Counted from the first letter of the stretch, positions 17,938 through 27,187 are shown. The stretch is DNA of 64,000 nt from Bacteroides sp. OM05-12 (GCF_003438995.1 NZ_QSUN01000010.1:1-64000), one strand, 5' to 3'. Made by a program: numbers and translations. Notes: generated by a model not told the origin, from the letters alone.

Positions 17938-18756
17938 ATGGCAGAAGACTCTGTTTTTTTGATTGACATAGATAATATCTTACGTACGAAAGCACCGGAT
18001 AAATATAAGTACATTCCTAAGTTCGTTATTTCGTATCTAAAAAAAATCGTCCATCAAGACGAAATCAATCCTTTTTTGGCAGAATCCAAAGATAAAATCG
18101 GTGTAGATTTCCTAGAAGCAACAATGGATTTTTTGGATATCCACATCAAAGTAAAAGGAGAAGAAAATCTTCCGAAAGACGGACTTTACACATTCGTATC
18201 CAATCACCCGCTTGGAGGACAAGATGGAGTAGCACTCGGATATATCTTGGGAAAACATTACAATGGTAAAGTAAAATACCTTGTTAATGATCTATTAATG
18301 AATCTTCGTAATCTTGCTCCACTTTTTATTCCGGTAAATAAAACCGGTTCACAAGGTAGAAACTTCCCTGCAATGGTAGAAGCAGGATTCAAGTCGGATA
18401 ACCATCTTATTATGTTTCCTGCAGGGCTTTGTTCCCGTCGACAAAATGGCGTTATAAAAGATTTGGAATGGAAAAAATCTTTCATTGTTGAAAGTGTAAA
18501 GAGCCAACGCGATGTTGTTCCTATCCATTTCGAAGGCAGGAACTCCAACTTTTTTTACAATCTGGCGAACATCAGTAAAATGCTTGGAATTAAATTTAAC
18601 ATTGCCATGGTTTATCTTGCCGATGAAATGTTTAAAAACCGGCATAAAACATTTACTATTACGATTGGTAAACCAATATCATGGCAAACATTCGATAAAT
18701 CAAAAACACCTGCTCAATGGGCAGAATATGTGAAAGAGATTGTATATAAACTGTAA
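17938..18756 (+). CDS. glsA: Glycine-lipid O-acyltransferase GlsA (PlsC-like)
   Basis: A 272-residue lysophospholipid-acyltransferase-type protein. In Bacteroides the partner pair GlsB and GlsA makes glycine lipids: GlsB puts a 3-hydroxy fatty acid on the glycine amine and GlsA esterifies a second fatty acid to the hydroxyl. The acyltransferase block is VSNHPLGGQDGVALG near residue 95; His and Asp are separated by five residues here, not the usual four. Further blocks are PVNKTG and MFPAGLCSRR. The ATG at 17938 is preceded by AGAGAGG and by a good promoter. glsB follows after 31 bases. The assignment rests on similarity recalled from known GlsA and on the pairing. Confidence 0.85.
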   Translation: MAEDSVFLIDIDNILRTKAPDKYKYIPKFVISYLKKIVHQDEINPFLAESKDKIGVDFLEATMDFLDIHIKVKGEENLPKDGLYTFVSNHPLGGQDGVALGYILGKHYNGKVKYLVNDLLMNLRNLAPLFIPVNKTGSQGRNFPAMVEAGFKSDNHLIMFPAGLCSRRQNGVIKDLEWKKSFIVESVKSQRDVVPIHFEGRNSNFFYNLANISKMLGIKFNIAMVYLADEMFKNRHKTFTITIGKPISWQTFDKSKTPAQWAEYVKEIVYKL

Positions 18757-18787
18757 ATAGGTAAAAAGAAGAAATTACAATAGACAC

Positions 18788-19774
18788 ATGGAAGAGATTA
18801 TTGCTCCTATAAGTAAGGAAATATTAAAATCAGAACTGACTGAGGATAAACGTTTACGTTTCACTAATAAAAGTAATAATGAAATTTACATAATTACTCA
18901 CCAAGACTCTCCAAATGTCATGCGTGAAATCGGTCGTCTACGTGAGATAGCATTTCGGGCTGCCGGAGGAGGCACAGGATTACCTTTGGATATTGACGAA
19001 TATGACACAATGGAAAACCCTTACAAACAATTAATTGTATGGAATCCGGAGGCTGAAGAGATTTTAGGCGGTTATCGTTATCTTCTCGGAACTGACGTCC
19101 AATTTGACGAAAAAGGAAAACCCATTTTGGCCACGTCGCATATGTTTAATTTCTCTGATAAATTTATTAAAGAATATCTTCCGACAACAATAGAACTAGG
19201 GCGCTCATTTGTAACATTAGAATACCAATCAACCCGTGCCGGTTCCAAAGGTCTGTTTGCTTTAGATAATTTATGGGACGGATTGGGAGCACTAACCGTC
19301 GTCATGCCCAACGTGAAATATTTCTTCGGAAAGGTCACCATGTATCCTAGCTACAATCGCAAAGGAAGAGATATGATACTTCATTTCTTAAACAAACATT
19401 TTGAAGACAAGGACGGACTGATAACTCCAATGAAACCGCTGGAACTGGAAACACATCCTGAGACACTTGCCCGCCTATTTAATAAAGATACTTTCAAAGA
19501 AGATTATAAAATACTAAATAGCGAAATCAGAAAATTAGGATATAATATACCTCCATTGGTAAATGCCTATATGAGCCTTTCTCCAACGATGCGTATGTTC
19601 GGAACTGCCATCAACTATGGTTTTGGAGATGTAGAAGAAACCGGCATTCTTATTGCCGTAGATGAGATACTTGAAGATAAAAGAATTCGTCATATCGAGT
19701 CTTATATCAAAGAGCATCCTCAGGATTTACAACTGACATCTGGAGCGAATAAAGTTATCACAAAAATAAAATAG
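18788..19774 (+). CDS. glsB: Glycine-lipid N-acyltransferase GlsB
   Basis: A 328-residue N-acyltransferase of the OlsB/hemolysin-like GNAT group that is expected to acylate glycine to N-acyl-3-hydroxy-acyl glycine. Visible family blocks are VMREIGRLREIAFRAAGGGTG, with the conserved acyl-donor region ELGRSFVTLEYQ near residue 135, and the middle segment LWDGLGALTVVMPNVKYFFGKVTM. It sits immediately after glsA and probably shares its transcript. AAGAAG precedes the ATG at 18788. Together the two genes form a membrane-lipid operon transcribed away from the dcw cluster. Confidence 0.85.
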   Translation: MEEIIAPISKEILKSELTEDKRLRFTNKSNNEIYIITHQDSPNVMREIGRLREIAFRAAGGGTGLPLDIDEYDTMENPYKQLIVWNPEAEEILGGYRYLLGTDVQFDEKGKPILATSHMFNFSDKFIKEYLPTTIELGRSFVTLEYQSTRAGSKGLFALDNLWDGLGALTVVMPNVKYFFGKVTMYPSYNRKGRDMILHFLNKHFEDKDGLITPMKPLELETHPETLARLFNKDTFKEDYKILNSEIRKLGYNIPPLVNAYMSLSPTMRMFGTAINYGFGDVEETGILIAVDEILEDKRIRHIESYIKEHPQDLQLTSGANKVITKIK

Positions 19775-19897
19775 TTTTTTATAAGATTCATCGAAAAGAA
19801 TTCTCTAAAAACCTAAACAAACCGATGTTCCAAGCGATGTAAACAAGTAAATAAACAAATTATTTACATTACTTTTATCTTTCTTGGGAAAGCCTGC

Positions 19898-19927
19898 TTT
19901 GCATTCAAAAATATTTATATATATTTG
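19898..19927 (+). promoter_or_regulatory. Bacteroides-type promoter of the TPR regulator
   Basis: TTTG at 19898-19901 and TATATTTG at 19920-19927 with an 18-bp spacer, one base under the usual range. The gene's ATG is 20 bases beyond, so the leader is short. AGGAT lies just before the ATG. Confidence 0.6.
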
Positions 19928-19947
19928 CTTGCAAAACAGGATAAACT

Positions 19948-21723
19948 ATGAAAAAAAATCTAATCATAATCACTACCTCTCTTTTTATTCTTACAACAGC
20001 AGGTATACTCTCATGGCAATATAATATCAATAAAAAACATAATTTACTACTTTCTGTTGACAAATTAATGACAGAACATGCAGATAGTGCATTGCATATA
20101 TTACAGAAATTCAATAATCCGCAACACTTATATGGAGAAAACGCAGCACTCTATGCCCTACTTATGACACAAGCTCAATATAAGAATTATATTCCGGTAG
20201 AAAATGATTCACTCATCCACATAGCTGTCGATTATTATTCTACCCGAAAAGATTCTCTCCGCAAAGCATGGAGTTATTTCTATATGGCACAAGTTTGCCG
20301 AGATACTAAAGACAGCAAAAGAGCACTTACCTACTTCCAAAAAGCAGCAATAGCTTCAAACGGATGCCAAAACAATAAATTATTAGCCTTGCTCTATTAT
20401 CATTGGGGCAGATTGCTGCAAACAGAGTTTCCTTACGAAGAAGGAATAAATAAATTAATGAAAGCCAAAGAATATGAAACACAGAACAAAGATACTGTCA
20501 GCCTAATCAACGTACTTGGAGAAATAGGATGGAGCTATATGTACAAAGAAGACTTTCAACAGGCTCAAGCTTATGTATGGGAAGGAATCAAATTGGCACA
20601 ACACTTAAAAAGCGACGAACAAATTTCTTGGTTATATCAGCATTTAAGCATGTCTTACCTGCAAAACAATCAATTCACAACTGCATTAGAAAAAATCAAT
20701 GAGTCCATAAAGTATTCTCATAATGACTCTGTTTATTTACTGTATGTCTGGGCAACGAAAGGACTTATATTTAATGATCTTCAACAATACGATTCAGCCT
20801 ATTATTATATTGAAAAAGGTAAAAGAACTGACAATCTCTACAATATTGCCAGCTACCAAAACGAAATGTCCAGAATAGAAGAAGGCTTAGGTAATTACAA
20901 AAAAGCACTAATGTGGAGCAGGTTATACTCCTCTTATAAAGATTCCATTGAAATCTATGAAAGAGACCGTAACTTAATGGAACTTCAAAAAAAATATGAT
21001 TATTCATTGATACAAAATGAAAACATACAATCAAAAGCAAAACTCCAAAGGCGTGGTATTGCCATACTTGCTATTACCATCGTACTGCTTATTACTCTTT
21101 TTGTAACTTATTATATATACAATAAATCAGAAAGAAAAAAAGAAAACATTATCCGCCTCAAAGATACATTATTGGAGCAGACCGTACGGCAACTGCAACA
21201 AAAGACCAATGAATTACTACAGAATAAACAAGCAGTTCAAGACAAAGAAAATAAATTAAGAGAGTATATCCTGAAAGAAAGAGGATTAAAAGAAGATATA
21301 TCATTGAAGGAAAAAGAGCTCCAATCATACATACAACAACAGAAAAAACTAAAAGAACAAATATTCAAAATGAATAAAACAGTACAGAGAATAGAAGCTA
21401 TGAATTCTTTAAATCTTTACCAAAAGAAACAAGCTAAAGCCCAATTAATATTGTCTGAACAAGAACTTGCAAATCTCTTCTCTGCCATCAATTTCTGTTA
21501 CAATAACTTCGAGGAACGCTTACGTACTGAATATCCTCATCTAACCAATGATGACATCTATATTTGCTGTTTGTTAAAGATGGGAGTTAACAATCAAAAT
21601 ATAATAATTTTATTAGAAATGAACGAGGAAGCACTCAAAAAACGCAAATACCGCATTAAACGAGAAAGAATGAATCTCAGTCAAGACGGCATCTCTTTAG
21701 AAGAATATTTAAAAGATTATTGA
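19948..21723 (+). CDS. Membrane-spanning TPR protein with C-terminal HTH-like domain
   Basis: A 591-residue protein with an N-terminal hydrophobic segment (residues 4-24), helical TPR-like repeats (about 35-345), a second membrane span (about 369-391, GIAILAITIVLLITLFVTYY), a long coiled coil (about 395-480) and a C-terminal domain ending in LTNDDIYICCLLKMGVNN and IKRERMNL. That last block looks like a LuxR-type helix-turn-helix. The layout suggests a one-component sensor: periplasmic TPRs, cytoplasmic DNA binding. Similar Bacteroides proteins are often called TPR or DUF6377 proteins. A paralogous C-terminal domain is found at 54483-55025. A small exported protein follows and is a candidate target. 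Function is inferred, not known. Confidence 0.75.
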   Translation: MKKNLIIITTSLFILTTAGILSWQYNINKKHNLLLSVDKLMTEHADSALHILQKFNNPQHLYGENAALYALLMTQAQYKNYIPVENDSLIHIAVDYYSTRKDSLRKAWSYFYMAQVCRDTKDSKRALTYFQKAAIASNGCQNNKLLALLYYHWGRLLQTEFPYEEGINKLMKAKEYETQNKDTVSLINVLGEIGWSYMYKEDFQQAQAYVWEGIKLAQHLKSDEQISWLYQHLSMSYLQNNQFTTALEKINESIKYSHNDSVYLLYVWATKGLIFNDLQQYDSAYYYIEKGKRTDNLYNIASYQNEMSRIEEGLGNYKKALMWSRLYSSYKDSIEIYERDRNLMELQKKYDYSLIQNENIQSKAKLQRRGIAILAITIVLLITLFVTYYIYNKSERKKENIIRLKDTLLEQTVRQLQQKTNELLQNKQAVQDKENKLREYILKERGLKEDISLKEKELQSYIQQQKKLKEQIFKMNKTVQRIEAMNSLNLYQKKQAKAQLILSEQELANLFSAINFCYNNFEERLRTEYPHLTNDDIYICCLLKMGVNNQNIIILLEMNEEALKKRKYRIKRERMNLSQDGISLEEYLKDY

Positions 21724-21881
21724 AAATACAAGCCAAAAGTCCTTTACTTCTCTTCTAATTCCAACCCACGAGACCAAATGTCCACGTTTTTTTTATTCAT
21801 ATTTTCATATCTGACTGTATATTATATACTTAACATAATAAGATAAGACACAAATGTCCACCTAACTGTCCAATCATTTCC

Positions 21882-21912
21882 TTGCATAATTCACTTCTTG
21901 CCTCTATTTTTG
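21882..21912 (+). promoter_or_regulatory. Bacteroides-type promoter of the DUF3244-like gene
   Basis: TTG at 21882-21884, a 20-bp spacer and TATTTTTG at 21905-21912; the start ATG is at 21954. The -33 element lacks one T of TTTG. The presence of its own promoter means the small gene need not depend on the upstream regulator gene's transcript. Confidence 0.6.
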
Positions 21913-21953
21913 TATCAAACAATCAATAAAACGCTAACTAAATTTAATTGATT

Positions 21954-22313
21954 ATGAAAAATGCATTTATAATAATTATCGGATGGATGGTATTATGCAT
22001 GGATAGTTTTGCCACAGACCATGAAATCAAACTAAGTGACCGACACCCATCAAGTAAAACTAATCAATATATAGTACCTGTCCATGTAGATATCAGTGAA
22101 GCTTTATTAGGAATCCATTTTACAAAAAAAGTACAACAAGTATTTGTAACCGTAGTTGGTCCGGATGGAATAATCTATCAACGTGAAATTACCACCAACA
22201 CAGCGAAATCTATTTATGTAGATTTAGCTCAATATCAGAATGGAGAATATAGCATTTATTTTCAAGATGCTGAAGGGAACGAAGTTTCGGGAGATTTTTT
22301 ACTCACAGAATAA
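21954..22313 (+). CDS. Small exported protein, DUF3244-like
   Basis: A 119-residue protein with an N-terminal signal peptide (MKNAFIIIIGWMVLCMDSFA) and a short beta-sandwich-like body containing VYVTVVG-like strands, for example QQVFVTVVGPDGIIYQREI and GEYSIYFQDAEGNEVSGDF. This is the look of DUF3244 proteins of Bacteroides, which lie near TPR/HTH regulators. The start is the ATG at 21954; an upstream TTG would place residues before the signal peptide for no gain. No catalytic motif is visible, and no function is known to me. Confidence 0.6.
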   Translation: MKNAFIIIIGWMVLCMDSFATDHEIKLSDRHPSSKTNQYIVPVHVDISEALLGIHFTKKVQQVFVTVVGPDGIIYQREITTNTAKSIYVDLAQYQNGEYSIYFQDAEGNEVSGDFLLTE

Positions 22314-22578
22314 ATTATTGTCTTTCTAAATCATCCTAATTATGAACTCTATTTTCAAGCTAGGTAAAAACAAAATCAGCAATTTGGCTGTACCTGTTTA
22401 AGTTGAATTCAGTTTTGACAGTTACAGCCATTAGAATAATAAAACTGAATCGACAGGAAATGAGAAATAATTCCCGTCTTTCCCTGCCGATAAAAATCGT
22501 TGCTTTGCAACTATAAGCAAGAGTAAAGATAATGATTTTAAATGGGAATATAGTATCTAACATTATAAAATTTAAATC
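22314..22578. other. Non-coding gap before the three-gene envelope set
   Basis: 265 bp without a convincing gene. It holds a 19-codon frame starting at 22342, which I do not accept as a gene, and a CTTTGC motif near 22503 that could be a -33 element, but no matching TAnnTTTG was found. Short GGGAA/TTCCC elements near 22460-22485 could pair in RNA. Confidence 0.4.
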
Positions 22579-23058
22579 ATGAGAACAAAAATTATATCTA
22601 TTTTAATAATGCTTTTTATAGGCGTTACGCTTATGTCTAGCTGTAATAATGAAGAAGAAATTATTACACCTAATAATATGACACAAGTAAAAATGGTATC
22701 CGATAACGAATATGCAATTCAAAATTTTATTAACCAAATTAACGGTGTAGAAACAAAAGCTCTTACTTCTACTAACCATACAAAAGATCAAGTAAAAATG
22801 AGAATGTATGCAACCGGCGGAGTTGACTGTTTTGATGGTAACGGGAGCTGTCTCCCAGAAGTTATTGTAATTTCTGATTCTAGAACAGTATGGAATCAAA
22901 CAATTATGGGTTCAGAATTACAAAAGCTAGTAAATGACAATAAAGTCGTTTTGAAAAAAGATTTCAACGCAACCAGTAACACTGAATTCTACATCTATAA
23001 TAGCACAGGCAATAATAGAACAGAACTAGTTGTACCAGTAGCATACAGGAATAAATAA
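22579..23058 (+). CDS. Small lipoprotein with a cysteine pair, unknown function
   Basis: A 159-residue predicted lipoprotein. The signal peptide ends in a lipobox-like LMSSC, and the next residues NNEEE are acidic, similar to the surface-export signal of Bacteroidetes lipoproteins. In the middle, after residue 85, GGVDCFDGNGSCLPEVIV carries two cysteines seven residues apart. The rest is polar and rich in Asn and Thr. I do not recognise the family; Bacteroides NVEALA-type peptides also lie beside large lipoproteins and have Cys-containing tails, but the NVEALA motif itself is not here. It is followed by the lipoprotein at 23140 with an 81-base gap. Confidence 0.6.
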   Translation: MRTKIISILIMLFIGVTLMSSCNNEEEIITPNNMTQVKMVSDNEYAIQNFINQINGVETKALTSTNHTKDQVKMRMYATGGVDCFDGNGSCLPEVIVISDSRTVWNQTIMGSELQKLVNDNKVVLKKDFNATSNTEFYIYNSTGNNRTELVVPVAYRNK

Positions 23059-23139
23059 AAACTCCATATTACCTCTCTACATAATTGTAACAGAGGTAAT
23101 ATTAACTTTTATGAAAGAGTAAAAAACCAATCATAAATC

Positions 23140-24312
23140 ATGAATACATCATCCTATTTTAAAATAACAATACTTATCACTGCATCATTATCATTTATTG
23201 CATGTGACAAAGAAAAAGAAAACTCTCATAAAACAATTACATTTAACGTAGGATTCGAAGAATTAAAAACACATCAAGGAATATATAAAGACAAAACAAA
23301 CGATAAAGAAGAAATTTTCTTTGTAAAAACAAACTTTAATCCTTATATCAGATTTTACGATTTATCAGGAAAATCCACAGACTCCATATCACTAAAGCAA
23401 GCAGAAGACAGCATAGGGAGAATAGGGCGGATATCAATCATTTCTAAAGACTCTATCATCGTTATATCCTATCATAACAGAATAATGGCCGGAATAAAAC
23501 GAAATAATTCTTTTTATTTCAAGACTGATTTAAGTGCCCTGTCTAACTTAACAAATGAAGATGAATACCGATTCTGGGGTAGTTTTTTCCCTAATTCTAT
23601 CATTAAAGAGAATAATGCAATATTCATTACAACATGGGACGGCAAAAAGGAAAAAGGAGATACAACGTTTGCTTCCAATCTTGAATATTACAAATACATT
23701 CTCAAAAACAGAATGCATTCTCCAATGTTATGCAAAGTTGAATCCATCTTTAGTAACTCTCCTAAAATAAAATTTACCTTAAATGAATTCTATTACAATA
23801 AATCTAAATCGATAAAATCATATGGAGCCAGTGACAAGGAATATGCCCTTTTAAATAATGATCTATTTTTTATCAGCGCACATGACAGAAATATTTATAA
23901 ACTAAACTTCAGAACCCTTGAAATAGAAGATACAATACCTGTAATACCTTCAAATTATAGGATACCTGAAGGAATAGTGTTTGCCAATGACATCAAAATT
24001 TCTGAAGATATACTCGCAGAACAAGAACTTTACAAAGAGTGCAGAATAACTAATATGCTTTATAATGATAAAAATCATAAATACTATATCTTTCTAAGAA
24101 CCTCCAAAGATTTTAGTAGTGTAGATGAGCTCGGCTATCCTTTTAAAATCTATATTTATGACAATCTCTTTAATAAAGAGAGAGAGATCGTTTTTAATAC
24201 AGATGAATATAACCCCAAAGCTGCAATGATAACATCCAAAGGAATAATGATAGAAAAAATTACTAAAGATAAAGAATATGGAAAAAGGACATTTGACTTT
24301 CTGGATTTATAG
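23140..24312 (+). CDS. Large lipoprotein, possibly a beta-propeller, unknown function
   Basis: A 390-residue protein with a signal peptide and lipobox-like SFIAC near residue 22, followed by DKEKE. The body is rich in beta strands with spaced aromatic residues (for example NPYIRFYDLSGK, ISIISKDSIIVISYHNR, EYALLNNDLFFISAHDRNIYKLN), a pattern that suits a six-bladed propeller such as the TolB-like lipoproteins (BF3164/DUF4221 type). I cannot assign the family firmly. It overlaps the next gene by 35 bases, so the two are probably translated together. Confidence 0.6.
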   Translation: MNTSSYFKITILITASLSFIACDKEKENSHKTITFNVGFEELKTHQGIYKDKTNDKEEIFFVKTNFNPYIRFYDLSGKSTDSISLKQAEDSIGRIGRISIISKDSIIVISYHNRIMAGIKRNNSFYFKTDLSALSNLTNEDEYRFWGSFFPNSIIKENNAIFITTWDGKKEKGDTTFASNLEYYKYILKNRMHSPMLCKVESIFSNSPKIKFTLNEFYYNKSKSIKSYGASDKEYALLNNDLFFISAHDRNIYKLNFRTLEIEDTIPVIPSNYRIPEGIVFANDIKISEDILAEQELYKECRITNMLYNDKNHKYYIFLRTSKDFSSVDELGYPFKIYIYDNLFNKEREIVFNTDEYNPKAAMITSKGIMIEKITKDKEYGKRTFDFLDL

Positions 24313-24751
24313 CTGTTTTTTAGTAGTGACATTATCGTCTCTGCAATGTACTCACAAAGAAGATGCTCAGACAACAGAGATAAAAAACTATCTAAATAAA
24401 CAATATAATATAAAACTAGATCAAAATATCAACAAAATATATGTGGTCAATGATATAGGATGTGGAAACTGTATATTATCATTTTCCGAATCCATCAAAA
24501 ATCACGTAAATGACAACAGGGCGCTTATCATAATTAATTCAAGAGGCATAAACGTAGACTTAGATGCTTTCGAGAATAAAAGATTAACAAATCCCAATGT
24601 CATTATCAAACATTCAATAATAAATGATCCGAAAGACTTATTCTACAATTCCAGCGTTGTTTATATAGAACAAGAAAAAGTAGATACTATAATCAACATA
24701 AATGGAGAAGACATTGTAAACCAATTGCAATATATTTTTAATAGAAAATAA
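24278..24751 (+). CDS. Exported thioredoxin-like protein with CxxC
   Basis: A 157-residue protein with an N-terminal hydrophobic segment ending near SSLQC, so it is exported and perhaps lipidated, though the lipobox is not canonical. Then comes a strand, KIYVVNDIGCGNCILSFSES, with a CxxC on the following helix start, the arrangement of a thioredoxin fold. Alternating strands and helices follow (NDNRALIIINSRG, NPNVIIKHSIINDP). I infer a thiol-disulfide role for partner lipoproteins in the same operon. Its start lies inside the preceding gene, with no own promoter visible. Confidence 0.55.
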   Translation: MEKGHLTFWIYSCFLVVTLSSLQCTHKEDAQTTEIKNYLNKQYNIKLDQNINKIYVVNDIGCGNCILSFSESIKNHVNDNRALIIINSRGINVDLDAFENKRLTNPNVIIKHSIINDPKDLFYNSSVVYIEQEKVDTIININGEDIVNQLQYIFNRK

Positions 24752-24806
24752 ATGATGACTATACATACAGACCATTCCCATAAAAAAATGAAAACTGCCA
24801 CTTAAT

Positions 24807-25185
24807 ATACGGTCAATTGTTCACAAACTCCTATCGTTTGCAAACAATCGACCGTATGTTTGTTTGCAATCGACCTGATGTTTTTTTCAAAACTAACGGT
24901 GTTTGTAAAAAACATCAAGGTGATTTTTACAAACACCACGATGATTTATCTTGTTTACTACGAAAAAAGAAATTACTAGAATCATCCTTCACCTTATCAC
25001 GTTTTCGATCTTCCATCTGATTATCAATTAATTCCAGTGAATTTACTTTTTTAAGGAAGTGAAAAGCAGTAAATAGTGGGTAAAATTCCAAATTTTAAAC
25101 ATATACTTTTTAACTTCAAAAAATGCCTTCACTTTTATTGATTATGCAACAACAACTTACGCCAAATAGTGCTAAGGTGAAGGCA
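24807..25185. repeat. Modular palindromic repeat, copy C (modules in a different order)
   Basis: Non-coding DNA between two convergent genes. Module 3 comes first, with arms ATACGGTCAATTG (24807-24819) and CAATCGACCGTAT (24845-24857). Next is a perfect 14-bp stem GGTGTTTGTAAAAA (24898-24911) with TTTTTACAAACACC (24924-24937). Module 1 follows after about 185 bp, with arms TGCCTTCAC (25124-25132) and GTGAAGGCA (25177-25185). In copies A and B module 1 precedes module 3. Nothing coding is seen in 24752-25264; the stretch 24940-25110 outside the stems shows no structure I can name. Confidence 0.8.
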
Positions 25186-25264
25186 ATAACAAGTAATTTA
25201 AAAATATATACCAAAATAAGAATTTATGTAGATAAACAACCGTGATTTGTTTTAGACTCAATTC

Positions 25265-26593
25265 CTAAACCGCAGGCAGGCTATTCCCATTGATTTTCCG
25301 ATAAAGATCAAGAGCATACACATCCGTCATTCCGGAAATATAATCGAGAACCGCTTGAATTCTTCCATAAAGAGTAGAAGCATTCATATTGTACTGATTT
25401 GATACCCGGCTTATCAATAATTGCGAATATGCCTTTTCCGGTGAAGTAACGGCTTCTATCATTAAATCAATCAAAGTACTAATAATTCTAAAACCCGCCA
25501 GTTCTATATCTAAAACATCACTCGAACGATATATCTTTTTAAACGACAAAGATGCAGAACTTTCATAGGCCAATCGTGGACGATCACTTATGTGCTTTAT
25601 CAACGCACCTTCAAAGTCTCCCGACAAAATTTTCTGTTCGTTATCAATAAAAACGTTTGTACATTCCCGAATCAACAATCCTATAACCGTAGAGCGTAAA
25701 TATGCAATCTGCTCATTGACATCGGTCACCATTTTAAAGATTGTCTCCGCACGCTCCTTCTTCCTGTCATCGAAATACTCCATGAAAAGCCCTTTAGTCT
25801 CCTCTGTAGTAAGTATTTTCAATTTATGCGCATCTTCAATATCCATCATCTGGTAACAAATATCATCGGCAGCCTCTACCAGATAAACCAACGGATGGCG
25901 GACATATTTCAAGGGTTTTTCACTTAAACATATCAACCCCAACTCCTCGGCTATCCTGCGAAAGCCCTCTTCTTCACTCAGAAAAAAACCAAACTTGGAT
26001 TTCTTTCCTGCCAAACCGGAAGAATACGGATATTTCACAATTGCCGCCAAAGTGGAATAAGTCATAACAAAACCACCTTTTCGTCTTCCTTCAAACTGAT
26101 GGGTAAGCAAACGCAGTGCATTGGCATTACCTTCAAAATGTATCAAGTCTTCCCACTCGGCATCCGACAAGTCATGCTTCAATCTAACGCCTTTTCCTTC
26201 CGAGAAATAAGTAGAAATAGCTCTCTCGCCCGAATGTCCGAAAGGCGGATTGCCCAAATCATGAGCCAAACAAGCAGCTGCCACGATGGAACCAATTTCC
26301 GAAACATGAGAATCCTCCAATTCCGGATGAGAGGAAAGTAAGGCTTTCGCAACATCATGTCCCAAAGAACGACCTACACAAGAAACCTCAAGACTATGCG
26401 TTAAACGATTATGGACAAAAATACTGCCCGGTAACGGAAACACCTGAGTTTTATTTTGCAAACGACGAAAAGGAGCCGAAAAAATAAGACGGTCGTAATC
26501 CCGTTGAAACTCAGAACGATCATCTTTCCTCGCTTCATGGAACTCTTCCATTCCAAAACGCTTCGTCGATATTAATTGCCTCCAATTCATCAT
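25265..26593 (-). CDS. dgt: Deoxyguanosinetriphosphate triphosphohydrolase (dGTPase)
   Basis: HD-domain enzyme that hydrolyses dGTP to deoxyguanosine and triphosphate. The metal-binding HD residues lie in HNRLTHSLEVS and ACLAHDLGNPPFGHSGE, and the family block RSEFQRDYDRLIFSAPFRRL is at the N-terminus. I start at the ATG at 26593 (442 residues; a second ATG follows at once); the frame continues upstream but would run into the dut start region. AGGAAG precedes it. The divergent neighbour dut also controls nucleotide pools. Confidence 0.93.
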   Translation of the reverse strand: MMNWRQLISTKRFGMEEFHEARKDDRSEFQRDYDRLIFSAPFRRLQNKTQVFPLPGSIFVHNRLTHSLEVSCVGRSLGHDVAKALLSSHPELEDSHVSEIGSIVAAACLAHDLGNPPFGHSGERAISTYFSEGKGVRLKHDLSDAEWEDLIHFEGNANALRLLTHQFEGRRKGGFVMTYSTLAAIVKYPYSSGLAGKKSKFGFFLSEEEGFRRIAEELGLICLSEKPLKYVRHPLVYLVEAADDICYQMMDIEDAHKLKILTTEETKGLFMEYFDDRKKERAETIFKMVTDVNEQIAYLRSTVIGLLIRECTNVFIDNEQKILSGDFEGALIKHISDRPRLAYESSASLSFKKIYRSSDVLDIELAGFRIISTLIDLMIEAVTSPEKAYSQLLISRVSNQYNMNASTLYGRIQAVLDYISGMTDVYALDLYRKINGNSLPAV

Positions 26594-26626
26594 AATCCTA
26601 CTTCCTTTTTGAATATCTTTTATATG

Positions 26627-26634
26627 CAAAAGTA
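26627..26634 (-). promoter_or_regulatory. Possible -7 box of dgt
   Basis: On the minus strand TACTTTTG matches TAnnTTTG, 33 bases before the chosen ATG. No matching TTTG element was found at the right distance upstream, so the call is tentative. It supports the shorter start, because the longer reading frame would include this box. Confidence 0.4.
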
Positions 26635-26752
26635 TAAAAAAGCCTTTAATATTACCTCCTTTATCCTCTGATTCGCTTAATTTTATGAAAATGTTTAGAT
26701 TATTGCAATGAAATCCGTATTTTCGCACATTATTATATAATAAAATAGCCTC

Positions 26753-27187
26753 ATGAACGTACAAATCATAAATAAATCAAAGCATCCGCTTCCTGCTTAC
26801 GCTACCGGACTTTCCGCAGGAATGGATATCCGTGCCAACTTAACAGAACCTATCGTATTGAAACCCTTGCAACGCTGCCTTGTCCCTACCGGATTATATA
26901 TAGCCCTACCGGAAGGATATGAGGCTCAAGTGCGTCCCCGTAGCGGTTTAGCCATCAAGAAAGGAATCACTGTATTAAACTCACCCGGCACGATTGATGC
27001 GGATTATCGAGGGGAAGTTTGCATTATTCTCGTAAACCTGTCATCCGAAGATTTCATTATTGAAGATGGAGAACGCATTGCCCAAATGATTATAGCCAAA
27101 CATGAACAAGCAACATGGGTAGAGGTGGAGACACTGGATGAGACAGAACGCGGAGCAGGTGGTTTCGGTCATACGGGTAAAAAGTAA
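26753..27187 (+). CDS. dut: dUTP diphosphatase
   Basis: Trimeric dUTPase that converts dUTP to dUMP, keeping uracil out of DNA and feeding dTMP synthesis. All five family motifs are visible in 144 residues: [44 protein letters not shown] and the C-terminal glycine-rich [19 protein letters not shown] at 26718-26725 is a near-match to the -7 box. The next gene starts 7 bases after its stop. Confidence 0.97.
   Translation: MNVQIINKSKHPLPAYATGLSAGMDIRANLTEPIVLKPLQRCLVPTGLYIALPEGYEAQVRPRSGLAIKKGITVLNSPGTIDADYRGEVCIILVNLSSEDFIIEDGERIAQMIIAKHEQATWVEVETLDETERGAGGFGHTGKK

Noticed and set aside
22342..22401. A 19-codon reading frame before the small Cys lipoprotein
   Set aside because: It has no signal peptide, no good ribosome site and no recognisable composition; random frames of this size are common.
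26594..26764. Longer N-terminus for dgt
   Set aside because: It would overlap the dut start region and adds no conserved residues; a -7-like box lies within it.
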